Origin: Candidatus Desulforudis audaxviator MP104C
Lineage (GTDB): Bacteria > Bacillota > Desulfotomaculia > Desulfotomaculales > Desulforudaceae
Assembly (NCBI RefSeq): GCF_000018425.1
Contig: NC_010424.1
Location: forward strand, 1,442,501 to 1,506,500
Length of the DNA: 64,000 nucleotides
Direction: 5' to 3'
Shown here: positions 53,682 through 61,783 of the stretch, one piece after another
Layout of the letters: the number at the start of each line of letters is the position of its first letter
Numbering within the stretch: position 1 is the stretch's first letter
Made by a program: the position numbers and the translations under genes
Notes under the pieces: model-generated
The model's input: only the letters and a program-made list of their open reading frames with translations
What the model was told of the DNA's origin: nothing
Databases searched by the model: none

Positions 53682-54347
53682 CTAGGACTTACCGCCGGAT
53701 ATTGGCTTCAATTGCCGGGTTTCGGGCTGCGGCTCGGTTCTCCCGGCTTCGGGCTCGGCTACCTCTATATCATTCGCAGTCACTACCTGCCCGTTCCAGG
53801 TCACCCCAAGTTCCTGATTATCCAGCAACTCTAGCTGGGCCTCCAGAAAAGCACGGAACTTGTCCCGAAAAGCCTTAATGTGCCATTTCAACCGCCGGTA
53901 CTCCTGAAGAAGCTCGTCAACCTGACGGTGGGCCGTTTCTAGAGACTGCTCAGCCTGTCGGTGTGCCTGCAGGTTAATATCTTCGGCCTTTCGACGGGAT
54001 TCTTCAAGGAGCAACTCAGCCTTTTGCATCGCCTCGTGGCGAATTGCCTCGGCCGCAGCACGGGCCTCTTGGCGGATCATGTCCGCTTCCTTCTGCACGT
54101 TTTCCTTCAATTCCTGAGCGGTCTTCTGGGCGAATACCAGGGTCTGCTGTAAGGCGTTTTCTATCTCCCGGTAGTTGGAAACGTTCTGTTCCGCCCGTTC
54201 CACGGCACTTTTCAGTTCATCGTTTTCCTTGATCAGCGTTTCAATCGCCGCCGCAACCTGGTCCAGGAAGGTGTCCACTTCCTGGTCATCATAGCCCCGG
54301 AAGCAGCGCCTGAATTCCTTTTTCTTAATTTCCAACGGTGTGACCAT
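53682..54347 (-). CDS. divIVA: DivIVA family septum/pole protein
   Basis: A coiled-coil protein that binds curved membrane at the septum and poles and organises division-site proteins. The N-terminal membrane-binding domain is VTPLEIKKKEFRRCFRGYD then VDTFLDQV. A long coiled coil spans about 30-165. The C-terminal tail is acidic and Pro-rich. I chose the ATG at 54347 (221 aa), 6 nt after AGGTGGGG. It lies downstream of yggT. Confidence 0.92.
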   Translation of the reverse strand: MVTPLEIKKKEFRRCFRGYDDQEVDTFLDQVAAAIETLIKENDELKSAVERAEQNVSNYREIENALQQTLVFAQKTAQELKENVQKEADMIRQEARAAAEAIRHEAMQKAELLLEESRRKAEDINLQAHRQAEQSLETAHRQVDELLQEYRRLKWHIKAFRDKFRAFLEAQLELLDNQELGVTWNGQVVTANDIEVAEPEAGRTEPQPETRQLKPISGGKS

Positions 54348-54359
54348 CATATACCCCAC

Positions 54360-54614
54360 CTAAATCAGGAGTGTTATGATTACCAAGCGGATCAGGCTCA
54401 AGACCAGTATGGCCACAATGGGGGAAATATCGATCATTCCGAGCGGAGGGATGACGCGCCGGAAGATGTTCAGGTAGGGATCCGTAAGGTCGTATATGAA
54501 CCGGACCACCGGGTTGTATGGGTTGTGCGGAATCCAGGAAAGCAGAATCCGGCTGATGATCAGTAAGGTGTAGACGCTGAACGCCGTATTGATTACGTCG
54601 ACTAAGAAGTTCAT
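54360..54614 (-). CDS. yggT: YggT family membrane protein
   Basis: An 84-aa protein with two membrane segments (about 5-27 and 62-84) separated by the family motif SRILLSWIPHNPYNPVVRFI then DLTDPYLNIFRRVIPP. It is associated with the division cluster; the exact role is unresolved. It overlaps proC by 4 bp. Confidence 0.92.
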   Translation of the reverse strand: MNFLVDVINTAFSVYTLLIISRILLSWIPHNPYNPVVRFIYDLTDPYLNIFRRVIPPLGMIDISPIVAILVLSLIRLVIITLLI

Positions 54615-55438
54615 GATCCACCCCGCTCATCGATCTCCCGGGCCCGTGCGGTCGCTTCTTCCACCGCTCGCTGTAACGCGGCCCGCACGGCCCCCTCCTC
54701 CAGGGCAAACAGACCGGCCGCCGTTGTTCCGCCCGGGGTGGTAACCATATCTTTCAACCGTCCCGTGTGTTCACCCGTCTCCAGCACCATCTTTGCCGCC
54801 CCGTACATAGTCTGGGCGGCCAGCATGACGCTGATATCGCGTGGCAGGCCCATCCTCACGGCCCCGTCGGCCAGGGCTTCGAGAACCAGGAACATGTAAG
54901 CCGGGCCGCTGCCGCTCAAACCCGTCACGACGTCCAGTAGCCGCTCCTCGACCTGGACCGTCCGGCCCACCGCCTCCAGCACGGTCCGGGCCCGGGCCCC
55001 GTCGCGGGGACCGGCGTAACGCCCGAGGCAGTATGCGCTCGCCGCCGCGCCCACCAGGGCCGGCGTGTTGGGCATCACCCGGATCACCGGGAAGCCTTCC
55101 CCCAAACTTTTTTCAATGTATTCCAGGCTCACCCCGGCCGCGATACTGATCACCGTCTGAGACGGCCGCAGGCCGGGCCTGATCTCGGCGGCCACGTCGC
55201 CCACCACATGCGGCTTGACGGCCAGGATCAGCACGTCGCCAAATTCCACCAGCCGCCCGTTCTCCGCCACGGTCCGGATCCCGGTTTCCCGTTCCAGATA
55301 CTCCCGCCGCGGCCCGTGCACCTCGCTAACCATCAGTTCGGCCGGGGAAAGCGTGCCGGCCGCGAGCAAGCCCCGCACCAAGGCCTCCCCCATGGCCCCG
55401 CCGCCGACGATACCGACTTTGAAACGCTCTTCGGTCAA
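54611..55438 (-). CDS. proC: Pyrroline-5-carboxylate reductase
   Basis: Last step of proline synthesis, reducing P5C with NAD(P)H. It is 275 aa. The Rossmann start is VGIVGGGAMGEALVRGL, then VLAVKPHVV-type and RVMPNTPALVG segments, and the C-terminal signature LKDMVTTPGGTTAAGL. It is embedded in the yggS-sepF-proC-yggT-divIVA cluster, as in many Gram-positives. Confidence 0.95.
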   Translation of the reverse strand: MTEERFKVGIVGGGAMGEALVRGLLAAGTLSPAELMVSEVHGPRREYLERETGIRTVAENGRLVEFGDVLILAVKPHVVGDVAAEIRPGLRPSQTVISIAAGVSLEYIEKSLGEGFPVIRVMPNTPALVGAAASAYCLGRYAGPRDGARARTVLEAVGRTVQVEERLLDVVTGLSGSGPAYMFLVLEALADGAVRMGLPRDISVMLAAQTMYGAAKMVLETGEHTGRLKDMVTTPGGTTAAGLFALEEGAVRAALQRAVEEATARAREIDERGGS

Positions 55439-55453
55439 GCTATAACACCCCTG

Positions 55454-55876
55454 CTACTTAATCCAGGGGAATATCCCCCGTTCCAGCGCCTGTGTTTTGC
55501 CTTCGATGTCCACGTTGTTGGGCACGAACAGGAAGATTCCCCCGCCCACCTTTTGCTGGGCTCCGTTCAACGCCAGGGTAGCGCCGCTCACAAAATCAAC
55601 GATCCGCCGGGCGATTTCGGTGTCCACGTGTTCCAGGTTTACGATTACGGGACGCCGGTTCTTCAGATGCTCGGCGATTTCCTGGGCCTCGTCGAACGAC
55701 CTGGGTTCCGCTACCACCACCCGCGTCTGCCGCTGCGCGTGGAGATTCACCACGGTAGCCTTCTTTCTGGGGTCCGGATTTTCCCGCGGCATCCGCTCCT
55801 CCGGCGCCTGCTCCGGTCCCTCCTCTTCAAAACCCATGAAATTCAGCACCCGGTCCACCAGTTTTCTCTTTTCCAC
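55454..55876 (-). CDS. sepF: Cell division protein SepF
   Basis: FtsZ-membrane linker. The GTG at 55876, 6 nt after GAGGGAGGG and right after the yggS stop, gives 140 aa beginning MEKRKLVDRVLNFMG, the membrane-binding amphipathic helix. The C-terminal SepF core has RVVVAEPRSFDEAQEIAEHL, RPVIVNLEHVD and RIVDFVSGATLALNG. The longer frame to 55900 overlaps yggS. Confidence 0.93.
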   Translation of the reverse strand: MEKRKLVDRVLNFMGFEEEGPEQAPEERMPRENPDPRKKATVVNLHAQRQTRVVVAEPRSFDEAQEIAEHLKNRRPVIVNLEHVDTEIARRIVDFVSGATLALNGAQQKVGGGIFLFVPNNVDIEGKTQALERGIFPWIK

Positions 55877-55878
55877 CG

Positions 55879-56583
55879 TCAACCCTCCCTCAAAGTGCAT
55901 TTTCGGGGGCCGAAAATGGCCGTGCCCACGCGGACTAGATTGGCTCCCTCCTCCACAGCGACCTCGTAGTCGCTGCTCATTCCCATCGAAAGATAGCGCC
56001 TCTCGAAGCCGGGTACCCCGGCCAACCCGTCAAAGAGCCGCTTCACTTCCCGGAAATAGGGGCGGGCCTGTTCCGGATCGTCGCAAAACGGTGCCATAGC
56101 CATTAATCCTTCAACCCGCAGACCCCTAAGTCCTGCCACCCGGTTGACAAAATCGCCCACCTTGACAGCTTCAACACCGAATTTGCCCTCTTCCGCCCCC
56201 ACTTTCACCTGGACCAGCACCCGGAAGGGCTGTCCTTGTTCCCGGGCCCGACGGTCAAGTTCTTCCGCCAGCGACCAGCGGTCCAGGCTGTGGATTAGTT
56301 CCACCCGGCCCACCAGGTATTTTACCTTATTGCGCTGCAGGTGACCGATAAAGTGCCACCGCGGCCCCGGCACGTCCGGGTGTTTCCTTACCAATTCCTG
56401 CACCCGGCTTTCCCCGAAAATCTGTACGCCGGCCTCCATGGCCTTTCGGATCTGTTCCGGGCCGATGCTCTTGGAGACGGCCACCAGCCCGACGGTCTCC
56501 GGGTCACGCCCGGCACGCCGGGCTGCCGCGGCGATCCGCCGGCGGACCTGCTCCAGGTTGTGAACCACATCCACGATTTGCAC
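55879..56583 (-). CDS. yggS: YggS family PLP-homeostasis protein
   Basis: A 234-aa alanine-racemase-fold protein that binds pyridoxal phosphate without known enzymatic activity. LVAVSKSIGPEQIRKAME holds the PLP Lys, RWHFIGHLQRNKVKYL the next core strand, and LSMGMSSDYEVAVEEGANLV then RVGTAIFG the phosphate-binding end. GTG start. It is the first gene of the division cluster. Confidence 0.93.
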   Translation of the reverse strand: MQIVDVVHNLEQVRRRIAAAARRAGRDPETVGLVAVSKSIGPEQIRKAMEAGVQIFGESRVQELVRKHPDVPGPRWHFIGHLQRNKVKYLVGRVELIHSLDRWSLAEELDRRAREQGQPFRVLVQVKVGAEEGKFGVEAVKVGDFVNRVAGLRGLRVEGLMAMAPFCDDPEQARPYFREVKRLFDGLAGVPGFERRYLSMGMSSDYEVAVEEGANLVRVGTAIFGPRKCTLREG

Positions 56584-56614
56584 GCCTGTCTTGCCCCCGA
56601 TCGTGTCGGCCCTT

Positions 56615-56889
56615 CTAATAACGGATCAGCCACGGGTTGGTCACAAACCGGACCCCGTCTGTTAATCCCGTGCCTGACACTAGTGTTTCCCTTCCGATCT
56701 GACCTTCAGCCACCACTGGAACCCAACAGAGACTGCCCAGCGGCTTCCGGCCGTGATCGTGTCGGTTTGGACCAAAAGCCGGGCATCGAACGGCCACAAC
56801 CAAGCCCAGGTCGCCCAACCGGTAAGCACCAGCACGCAAACCAGCCTTAGCACACGCCGGGCCGCTGACTTTAAGACTACTATAGACAT
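56615..56889 (-). pseudogene. Small membrane ORF, possibly a collapsed secretion-adaptor gene
   Basis: From an ATG at 56889 the frame gives 69 aa: a basic start, one membrane segment (LVCVLVLTGWATWAWLW) and ARLLVQTDTITAGSRW, then stops at 56680. The next frame continues GVRFVTNPWLIRY to a stop at 56615. The two pieces resemble the start and end of an HlyD-like protein often found upstream of yggS, with the middle deleted. There is no good ribosome site. The identity is uncertain; it could be an unrelated small protein. Confidence 0.35.
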
Positions 56890-56972
56890 AAGATAATTAC
56901 CAGTAATTGTTTATGGCCTATTATTCTATGCCCTGGTGGTAAGTCCTGCGAAAAAACCCTTTCTAGGCTTTT

Positions 56973-57629
56973 TTAGTTCAGCTCTTTCCATTCTCCGGTG
57001 ACCAGGTAGATTACTTCCTCACCAATGTTCGTCGCCCGATCCGCCAGGCGTTCCAGGTGGCGGGCGACCATGAGAAGGTACACCACGCAGGGGATGGTGT
57101 GGGGATTTTCTTCCATGTAGGTAATCAGATCCTGAAAGGTCAGGTTGTAGATTTCGTCCACGTCGTCGTCCATGAGGCACATCTGCCGGGCCTTCTCCAC
57201 ATCGCCATGCACGTAGGCATCCATGCCGTCCTTGACCATATGCTGGACGAGCCGCGCCATCCGGGGAATTTTCTCCAATGGCTTGGCGGGCATCCGCCCG
57301 CAAACGCACATCGCCGCCCGGGCGATATCCACGGCGTGATCGCCCATCCGTTCCAGGTTGATCAGGATTTTGATGCCGGTGACAATCACCCTGAGGTCCC
57401 GGGCCATCGGCTGCTGGGTCGCGATCAGCCGGATGCACCGGTTTTCGGTTTCGTACCGCATCCGGTCGATGGCGTCGTCCCCGGTGATAACGTCCCTGGC
57501 GATCAGTGGATCCTGTTTCAAGAGCGCCTCGAGGGCGTTGAAAATGCTCTGCTCGACCAGGCTGGCCATGCGCAGGATGTCGCGTTTAAGATCACTCAAT
57601 TCAGCGTCAAAAGCGCGCCGATGGGACAA
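56973..57629 (-). CDS. phoU: Phosphate signalling protein PhoU
   Basis: Couples the Pst transporter to the PhoR kinase. It consists of two PhoU three-helix repeats with the metal-binding ERMGDHAVDIA (about 90-100) and HLERLADRATNIGEEV (about 192-207) motifs. I prefer the TTG at 57629, 6 nt after GGGGTG, giving 218 aa beginning MSHRRAFDAEL; the open frame extends to 57656. It is kept here although the pst permease genes are lost upstream. Confidence 0.92.
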   Translation of the reverse strand: MSHRRAFDAELSDLKRDILRMASLVEQSIFNALEALLKQDPLIARDVITGDDAIDRMRYETENRCIRLIATQQPMARDLRVIVTGIKILINLERMGDHAVDIARAAMCVCGRMPAKPLEKIPRMARLVQHMVKDGMDAYVHGDVEKARQMCLMDDDVDEIYNLTFQDLITYMEENPHTIPCVVYLLMVARHLERLADRATNIGEEVIYLVTGEWKELN

Positions 57630-57736
57630 CGGGATCACCCCAAGCTCAATTAACAAAGTAATTGGTCAAGTATAATAAGCATTGTATTAATGTATCATAT
57701 GAATACTGAAAGGGCAAGAACTACTTGCTCAGCGGC

Positions 57737-58492
57737 TCAGCCGAAACGCCCGGTGACGTAGTCTTCCGTCCGTTTGTCTTTGGGTTTGGTGAACAGCTTA
57801 TCGGTGACCCCGCATTCCACTACTTCTCCGTTCAGGAAGAAAGCGGTAATATCTGACACCCGAGCCGCCTGCTGCATGTTGTGGGTGACGATGATAATCG
57901 TGTAATTCTTCTTCAGTTCCTGAAGCAACTCCTCGATCTTCAGCGTCGAAATCGGGTCCAGAGCCGAGCTGGGCTCGTCCATCAACAGCACCTCCGGCTC
58001 CACCGCCAGCAGCCGGGCGATGCACAGCCGCTGTTGCTGCCCGCCCGAAAGCCCCAGCGCAGAGCGGAACAGGCGGTCACGGACCTCGTCCCAGAGGGCC
58101 GCGTCCCGTAGGCTGCGTTCCACGATCTCGTCGAGCCGCTGCTTGTTTTTCAAACCGTGAATCCGCGGTCCGTAGGCAACGTTGTCGTATACTGACATCG
58201 GGAAGGGGTTAGGCCGCTGGAACACCATCCCGACCCGCTTGCGGAGCTGCACCACGTCAACCTCCGGTCCAATGATATTCTGACCGTCAAGTAGCACTTC
58301 TCCCGACACCCGCACCCCTTCAATGAGGTCGTTCATCCGGTTCAAGACCCGCAGGAAAGTGCTCTTGCCACAGCCGGACGGCCCGATGAGCGCGGTGATC
58401 CGCCGCTCCGGAACGTCCATGCTGATGTCGGTCAGGGCTTGAAAATCTCCGTAGTGCAGGTTCAGGTTCCGGATCACGATCTTGTTCTCCAT
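57737..58492 (-). CDS. pstB: Phosphate ABC transporter ATPase PstB
   Basis: A 251-aa ABC ATPase with Walker [31 protein letters not shown] (PstB hallmark), signature [15 protein letters not shown], Walker [14 protein letters not shown] and H-loop [11 protein letters not shown]. It appears intact, yet the permease upstream is a pseudogene. Unless a second pst set exists elsewhere, it has no local partner. Confidence 0.94.
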   Translation of the reverse strand: MENKIVIRNLNLHYGDFQALTDISMDVPERRITALIGPSGCGKSTFLRVLNRMNDLIEGVRVSGEVLLDGQNIIGPEVDVVQLRKRVGMVFQRPNPFPMSVYDNVAYGPRIHGLKNKQRLDEIVERSLRDAALWDEVRDRLFRSALGLSGGQQQRLCIARLLAVEPEVLLMDEPSSALDPISTLKIEELLQELKKNYTIIIVTHNMQQAARVSDITAFFLNGEVVECGVTDKLFTKPKDKRTEDYVTGRFG

Positions 58493-58507
58493 CCGTCTTT
58501 CGTCCTC

Positions 58508-58819
58508 CTAAGTTCTTGCCGAAAAGGCGCTTCTGGTAGATGCGCGCCGGAACCCGGTCATCAGGTTGAAAGCCGGCACCATGAACACCGGGAGGGCCGC
58601 GGTCCCGGCCGCGATTTCATTGGCATCGGGCCGGAGTCCTTCGGCCCGGACGTACTAGAGGTGAACCGCGAGTGTCTCTCCGGCCAAGAAGGGAAAGTGC
58701 CGCGACATGCTGACCCCGGCGGTGTAGACTAAAGGCAGTATCGCGGTTGAACCAACGGCGGTCACCGGACACGGAAAGCAGGAAAACAATGATCAAACCA
58801 GCAGCTTCTTAATCGGCAC
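58508..58819 (-). pseudogene. pstA: Collapsed pst operon: pstA C-terminal remnant (possibly with a pstS start)
   Basis: From 58762 to the TAG at 58508 the frame reads TAILPLVYTAGVSMSRHFPF then LAGETLAVHL, a TAG at 58655-58657, then YVRAEGLRPDANEIAAGTAA, the recognisable end of PstA. Directly upstream, a GTG at 58819 starts MPIKKLLV, and one frame over LIIVFLLSVSG follows, looking like a PstS signal peptide. So pstS, pstC and most of pstA appear to be deleted, with later point lesions. It lies between the PHO box and pstB. Confidence 0.82.
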
Positions 58820-58860
58820 CGCCTTCAGACAATCTCCCCCAGCATAGTCTAGCACGTCTG

Positions 58861-58899
58861 TGTTAGTTAAATGTTAAGCTAGTATTAAGGCAATGTTAA
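58861..58899 (-). promoter_or_regulatory. PHO box (four PhoP-type direct repeats)
   Basis: On the minus strand TTAACA (58894-58899), TTAATA (58883-58888), TTAACA (58872-58877) and CTAACA (58861-58866) recur every 11 bp exactly, the spacing of Gram-positive PhoP boxes (TTWACA). A possible -10 (TATGCT or TAGACT) follows about 15 bp on. It would drive the remnant, pstB and phoU. Confidence 0.85.
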
Positions 58900-58915
58900 A
58901 GCGAGTACCGGCCCT

Positions 58916-60250
58916 CTAGGCCGGCAGAAACATAGAAAAGGTTGTGCCCTTGCCGGGCTTGCTCATCACCCGTATTCTGCCGCCGTGACCCTCGACGATG
59001 TGTTTGACGATCGCCAGCCCCAGACCGGTGCCGCCCTGGGTACGGGCCTTGTCTCCCCGGAAGAAACGCTCGAAGATCCGGGGCAGGTGTTCCGGCGCGA
59101 TCCCGGCGCCGGTATCCAACACTTCCACTTCCACCCCGCCCTCGGCCGCCGCGGCCCGGATGGTGATCTCGCCTTTTTCGGTGAATTTCACGGCGTTATC
59201 CAGCAGGTTGATGAACATCTGGGTCAAAAGCTTCTGGTCCCCGATGACCGGAGGTAGCCCGTCAGCGAGTTCCACCCGAAGCGCCACGCCTTTTTGCCGG
59301 GCGCGGGAGGCAAACGTGTCCACCGCCCGCTGCACGACCCCCGGCAATTCCACCGGCAACCGGCCGAACATGTTCCGCCGTTCCTCGATGGTGGCCAGTT
59401 TCAGCAGGTCGTCGACCAGTTCGGTCAGCCGGTCGGTTTCCTCCTCAATGATGCCCAGAAAACGGCGCGCCGTTTCCGGCTCGTTTATTGCGCCGTCCCT
59501 CAGCGCCTCAATGAACCCCCGAATGGAAGTCAGGGGCGTGCGCAGCTCGTGCGAGGCGTTGGCCACGAATTCGGTGCGCATCTGCTCCAGCTGACGGCGT
59601 TCGGTGATGTCCCGGAACAGAGCCACCACGCCGCCCTGGGGTCCGCGGAGCGGGGTCAGGTGCACCCGGAAAATGCGCGGCTCCGGTGTCAGGATCCGCA
59701 ACTCCTGCTTCAGGGGCCGGCCGGAATCGAGAGCCTGGCGGAAGAGCCGGTCCAGTTCGTAGTCCCGGACCACCTCCAGCACCGTTCGGCCGAGGCTCGC
59801 TTCCTCGTTCAGGCCGAAAGCTTCTTCCACCACCGGGTTGATCAGGATCACCCGGGTCTCACGGTCGACGGCGATCACCCCGTCCGCCATGCTGTCCAGA
59901 ATGGCCTGCATCCGGTTTTTCTCGTCGGTCACCAGGCTCAGCGTGCCCCGCAGGCGCTGGGCCATCTGGTTGAAGCTCTGGGCCAGCTTGCCGACTTCGT
60001 CGCCCTCGTACACCCGGATGGTTTTGTTCAGATCACCCTCCGCGATCTTCTCGGCCGTTTCGGCCACCTTGGAAAGCGGCAGACTGATGAACCGGGGAGC
60101 GAGGACGGCCATCGCCGCGGCGATCAGGATCCCTAGGGCCATCGCCGCTCCCGTGATGAGGAGGCCGGCGGCGGAAAGCGCCCACAGGAACATTATGGCG
60201 GCCGCCAGCAGCAGCAGGCTGAAAACCACCTGGTTCTGCATCCGTCTCAT
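58916..60250 (-). CDS. phoR: PhoR-type sensor histidine kinase
   Basis: A 444-aa kinase with two adjacent membrane segments (about 8-50) and no large outer domain. They are followed by a HAMP domain (about 52-105), a PAS domain (about 110-215, ILDSMADGVIAVDRE), HisKA with NASHELRTPLTS (phospho-His) and HATPase_c with INLLDNAVKFTEKG, DTGAGIAPEH and GTGLGLAIVKHIVEGHGG. The lack of a sensor loop fits control through PhoU/Pst. It overlaps the regulator gene by ATGA. Confidence 0.92.
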   Translation of the reverse strand: MRRMQNQVVFSLLLLAAAIMFLWALSAAGLLITGAAMALGILIAAAMAVLAPRFISLPLSKVAETAEKIAEGDLNKTIRVYEGDEVGKLAQSFNQMAQRLRGTLSLVTDEKNRMQAILDSMADGVIAVDRETRVILINPVVEEAFGLNEEASLGRTVLEVVRDYELDRLFRQALDSGRPLKQELRILTPEPRIFRVHLTPLRGPQGGVVALFRDITERRQLEQMRTEFVANASHELRTPLTSIRGFIEALRDGAINEPETARRFLGIIEEETDRLTELVDDLLKLATIEERRNMFGRLPVELPGVVQRAVDTFASRARQKGVALRVELADGLPPVIGDQKLLTQMFINLLDNAVKFTEKGEITIRAAAAEGGVEVEVLDTGAGIAPEHLPRIFERFFRGDKARTQGGTGLGLAIVKHIVEGHGGRIRVMSKPGKGTTFSMFLPA

Positions 60251-60942
60251 TCGCTCAACTCCCGGAAACGGTAGCCGACTCCGCGCACCGTTTCAATGTA
60301 CTGGGGGCTTCCGGGCAGCCGCTGCAGCTTTTGCCGCACGTGACGGATATGCACGTCTACAGTGCGGGAATCCCCCGTATAATCATAGCCCCAGACCTTC
60401 TGGAGCAGCAATTCGCGGGAGAAAACCCGGCCGGGGCTCCCGGCCAATACCCACAATAACTCGAATTCGGTGGGCGTCAGTTGCTCCCGCTTTCCCGCCG
60501 CCTCCACCGCCAGGCGCTCCGGATCGACCACCAGGTCGCCGAACCGGGCCGTCTTCCGCGCCTCCTGTACCGGGACGTGACGGCGCAGCCGCGCTTTGAC
60601 CCGCGCGACCAATTCCCGGACGCTGAACGGCTTGGTAATATAGTCGTCCGCGCCCAGTTCCAGGCCGAGCACGCGGTCCAGCTCCTGACCCCGGGCGCTG
60701 AGGATGATTACCGGGATATCCCGGGTGCGCTCGTTCTGGCGCAACAGGCGGCAGACGGTCAGGCCGTCCAGCCCGGGCAGCATAATGTCCAGGACCACCA
60801 GGTCGATCCGCCCGGTGTGGACCATTTCCAACGCCCGGTCGCCGTCGTTGGCCTCCACTACTTGAAAGCCCTCTTTCTCGAGGCCGTACCGCATCAGCTC
60901 GACAATGTGTTTTTCGTCCTCAACCACCAGAATCCTTGCCAT
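60247..60942 (-). CDS. phoP: PhoP/PhoB-type response regulator
   Basis: A 231-aa OmpR-family regulator. The receiver has acidic VVEDEKH, phospho-acceptor Asp in LVVLDIMLPGLDG, and Lys in YITKPFSVRELVARV. The C-terminal winged helix ends in WGYDYTGDSRTVDVHIRHVR. It is expected to bind the PHO box at 58861-58899. It precedes phoR with a 4-bp overlap. Confidence 0.93.
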   Translation of the reverse strand: MARILVVEDEKHIVELMRYGLEKEGFQVVEANDGDRALEMVHTGRIDLVVLDIMLPGLDGLTVCRLLRQNERTRDIPVIILSARGQELDRVLGLELGADDYITKPFSVRELVARVKARLRRHVPVQEARKTARFGDLVVDPERLAVEAAGKREQLTPTEFELLWVLAGSPGRVFSRELLLQKVWGYDYTGDSRTVDVHIRHVRQKLQRLPGSPQYIETVRGVGYRFRELSE

Positions 60943-60949
60943 TACCTTT

Positions 60950-61783
60950 TCACTCCAGGGCCATTATTGCAGCCATCCGACCGGTCGTTCCCCGGGAAGC
61001 CCGGTGGGAAAAAAACTCTTCGGGGTGGCACGAAGTACACCACGGGGCCGTATGGATATGTTCGCCCCTGACGCCCGCCGCCTCCAGAATCCGCCTGTTG
61101 AGCAACGCGAGGTTGAGTCGCCCGCCCGCTCCGGGGTGGTGGCGGATGTCCGTCGAGGTACCGAATTCCCGGGCGAACATACCCGCCACCTCCGGACCCA
61201 CCGTGTAGCAGCACGCCCCGATGGACGGGCCGATTCCGACCAGCAATCTTTCGGGAGAAGCGCCGAAACGTTCCCGCATCAGGCTGACGGCTCGGGCTGC
61301 GATCCGGCCCAGGGTCCCCCGCCAGCCGGCGTGCACCAAGGCGATCGCGGGCCGCACCGGATCGTAAAAGAAGAGCGGCACACAGTCACCGTAGAAAGTG
61401 ACGAGCGGCACCCCCGGAATATCGGTGGCTAGGCCGTCGGCCCCGGGCACCGCCCCGTTCGGGTCAAGAGCCCCCCGGCCTCGGTCGGCCGCCCCCACCA
61501 CCGCGATCTCCGTCCCGTGCACCTGGGCGCAGGCCACCAGGTCCCGGTGGTTCAACCCGAGCGCGTCACAGAAAAAGGCACGGTTTTTGAGCACTGTTTC
61601 CGGGTCGTCACCCACGTGGAGTCCCAGGTTCAACGTACTGTAGGGACCCCGGCTCCAGCCACCCCGGCGGCTGCTGAAGGCGGCCCGAACACCGCCCTCC
61701 CGCGCGAATCCGGGAACGGCATAGTAGACCAGCTCGCCGGCCCTTTGCGCCCGAAAACCCGAACTAGCTTTCGCTTCGTCCAT
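60950..61783 (-). CDS. pgeF: Peptidoglycan editing factor / purine nucleoside phosphorylase-like (YfiH, LACC1 family)
   Basis: A 277-aa copper/zinc-type multi-activity protein of the YfiH family. AQVHGTEIAVV gives the first His, DGLATDIPGVPLVTFYGDCV the Asp and Cys, ALVHAGWRGTLGRI the second His, and GPSIGACCYTVGPEV the C-terminal strand. It starts at the ATG 61783 after GGGGGACGA; the frame to 61825 lies inside the upstream gene. It overlaps that gene by 20 bp. Confidence 0.92.
   Translation of the reverse strand: MDEAKASSGFRAQRAGELVYYAVPGFAREGGVRAAFSSRRGGWSRGPYSTLNLGLHVGDDPETVLKNRAFFCDALGLNHRDLVACAQVHGTEIAVVGAADRGRGALDPNGAVPGADGLATDIPGVPLVTFYGDCVPLFFYDPVRPAIALVHAGWRGTLGRIAARAVSLMRERFGASPERLLVGIGPSIGACCYTVGPEVAGMFAREFGTSTDIRHHPGAGGRLNLALLNRRILEAAGVRGEHIHTAPWCTSCHPEEFFSHRASRGTTGRMAAIMALE

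Noticed and set aside
57657-57736. A promoter between pstB and phoU
   Set aside because: The stretch is AT-rich with several -10-like words, but no hexamer pair has acceptable spacing.
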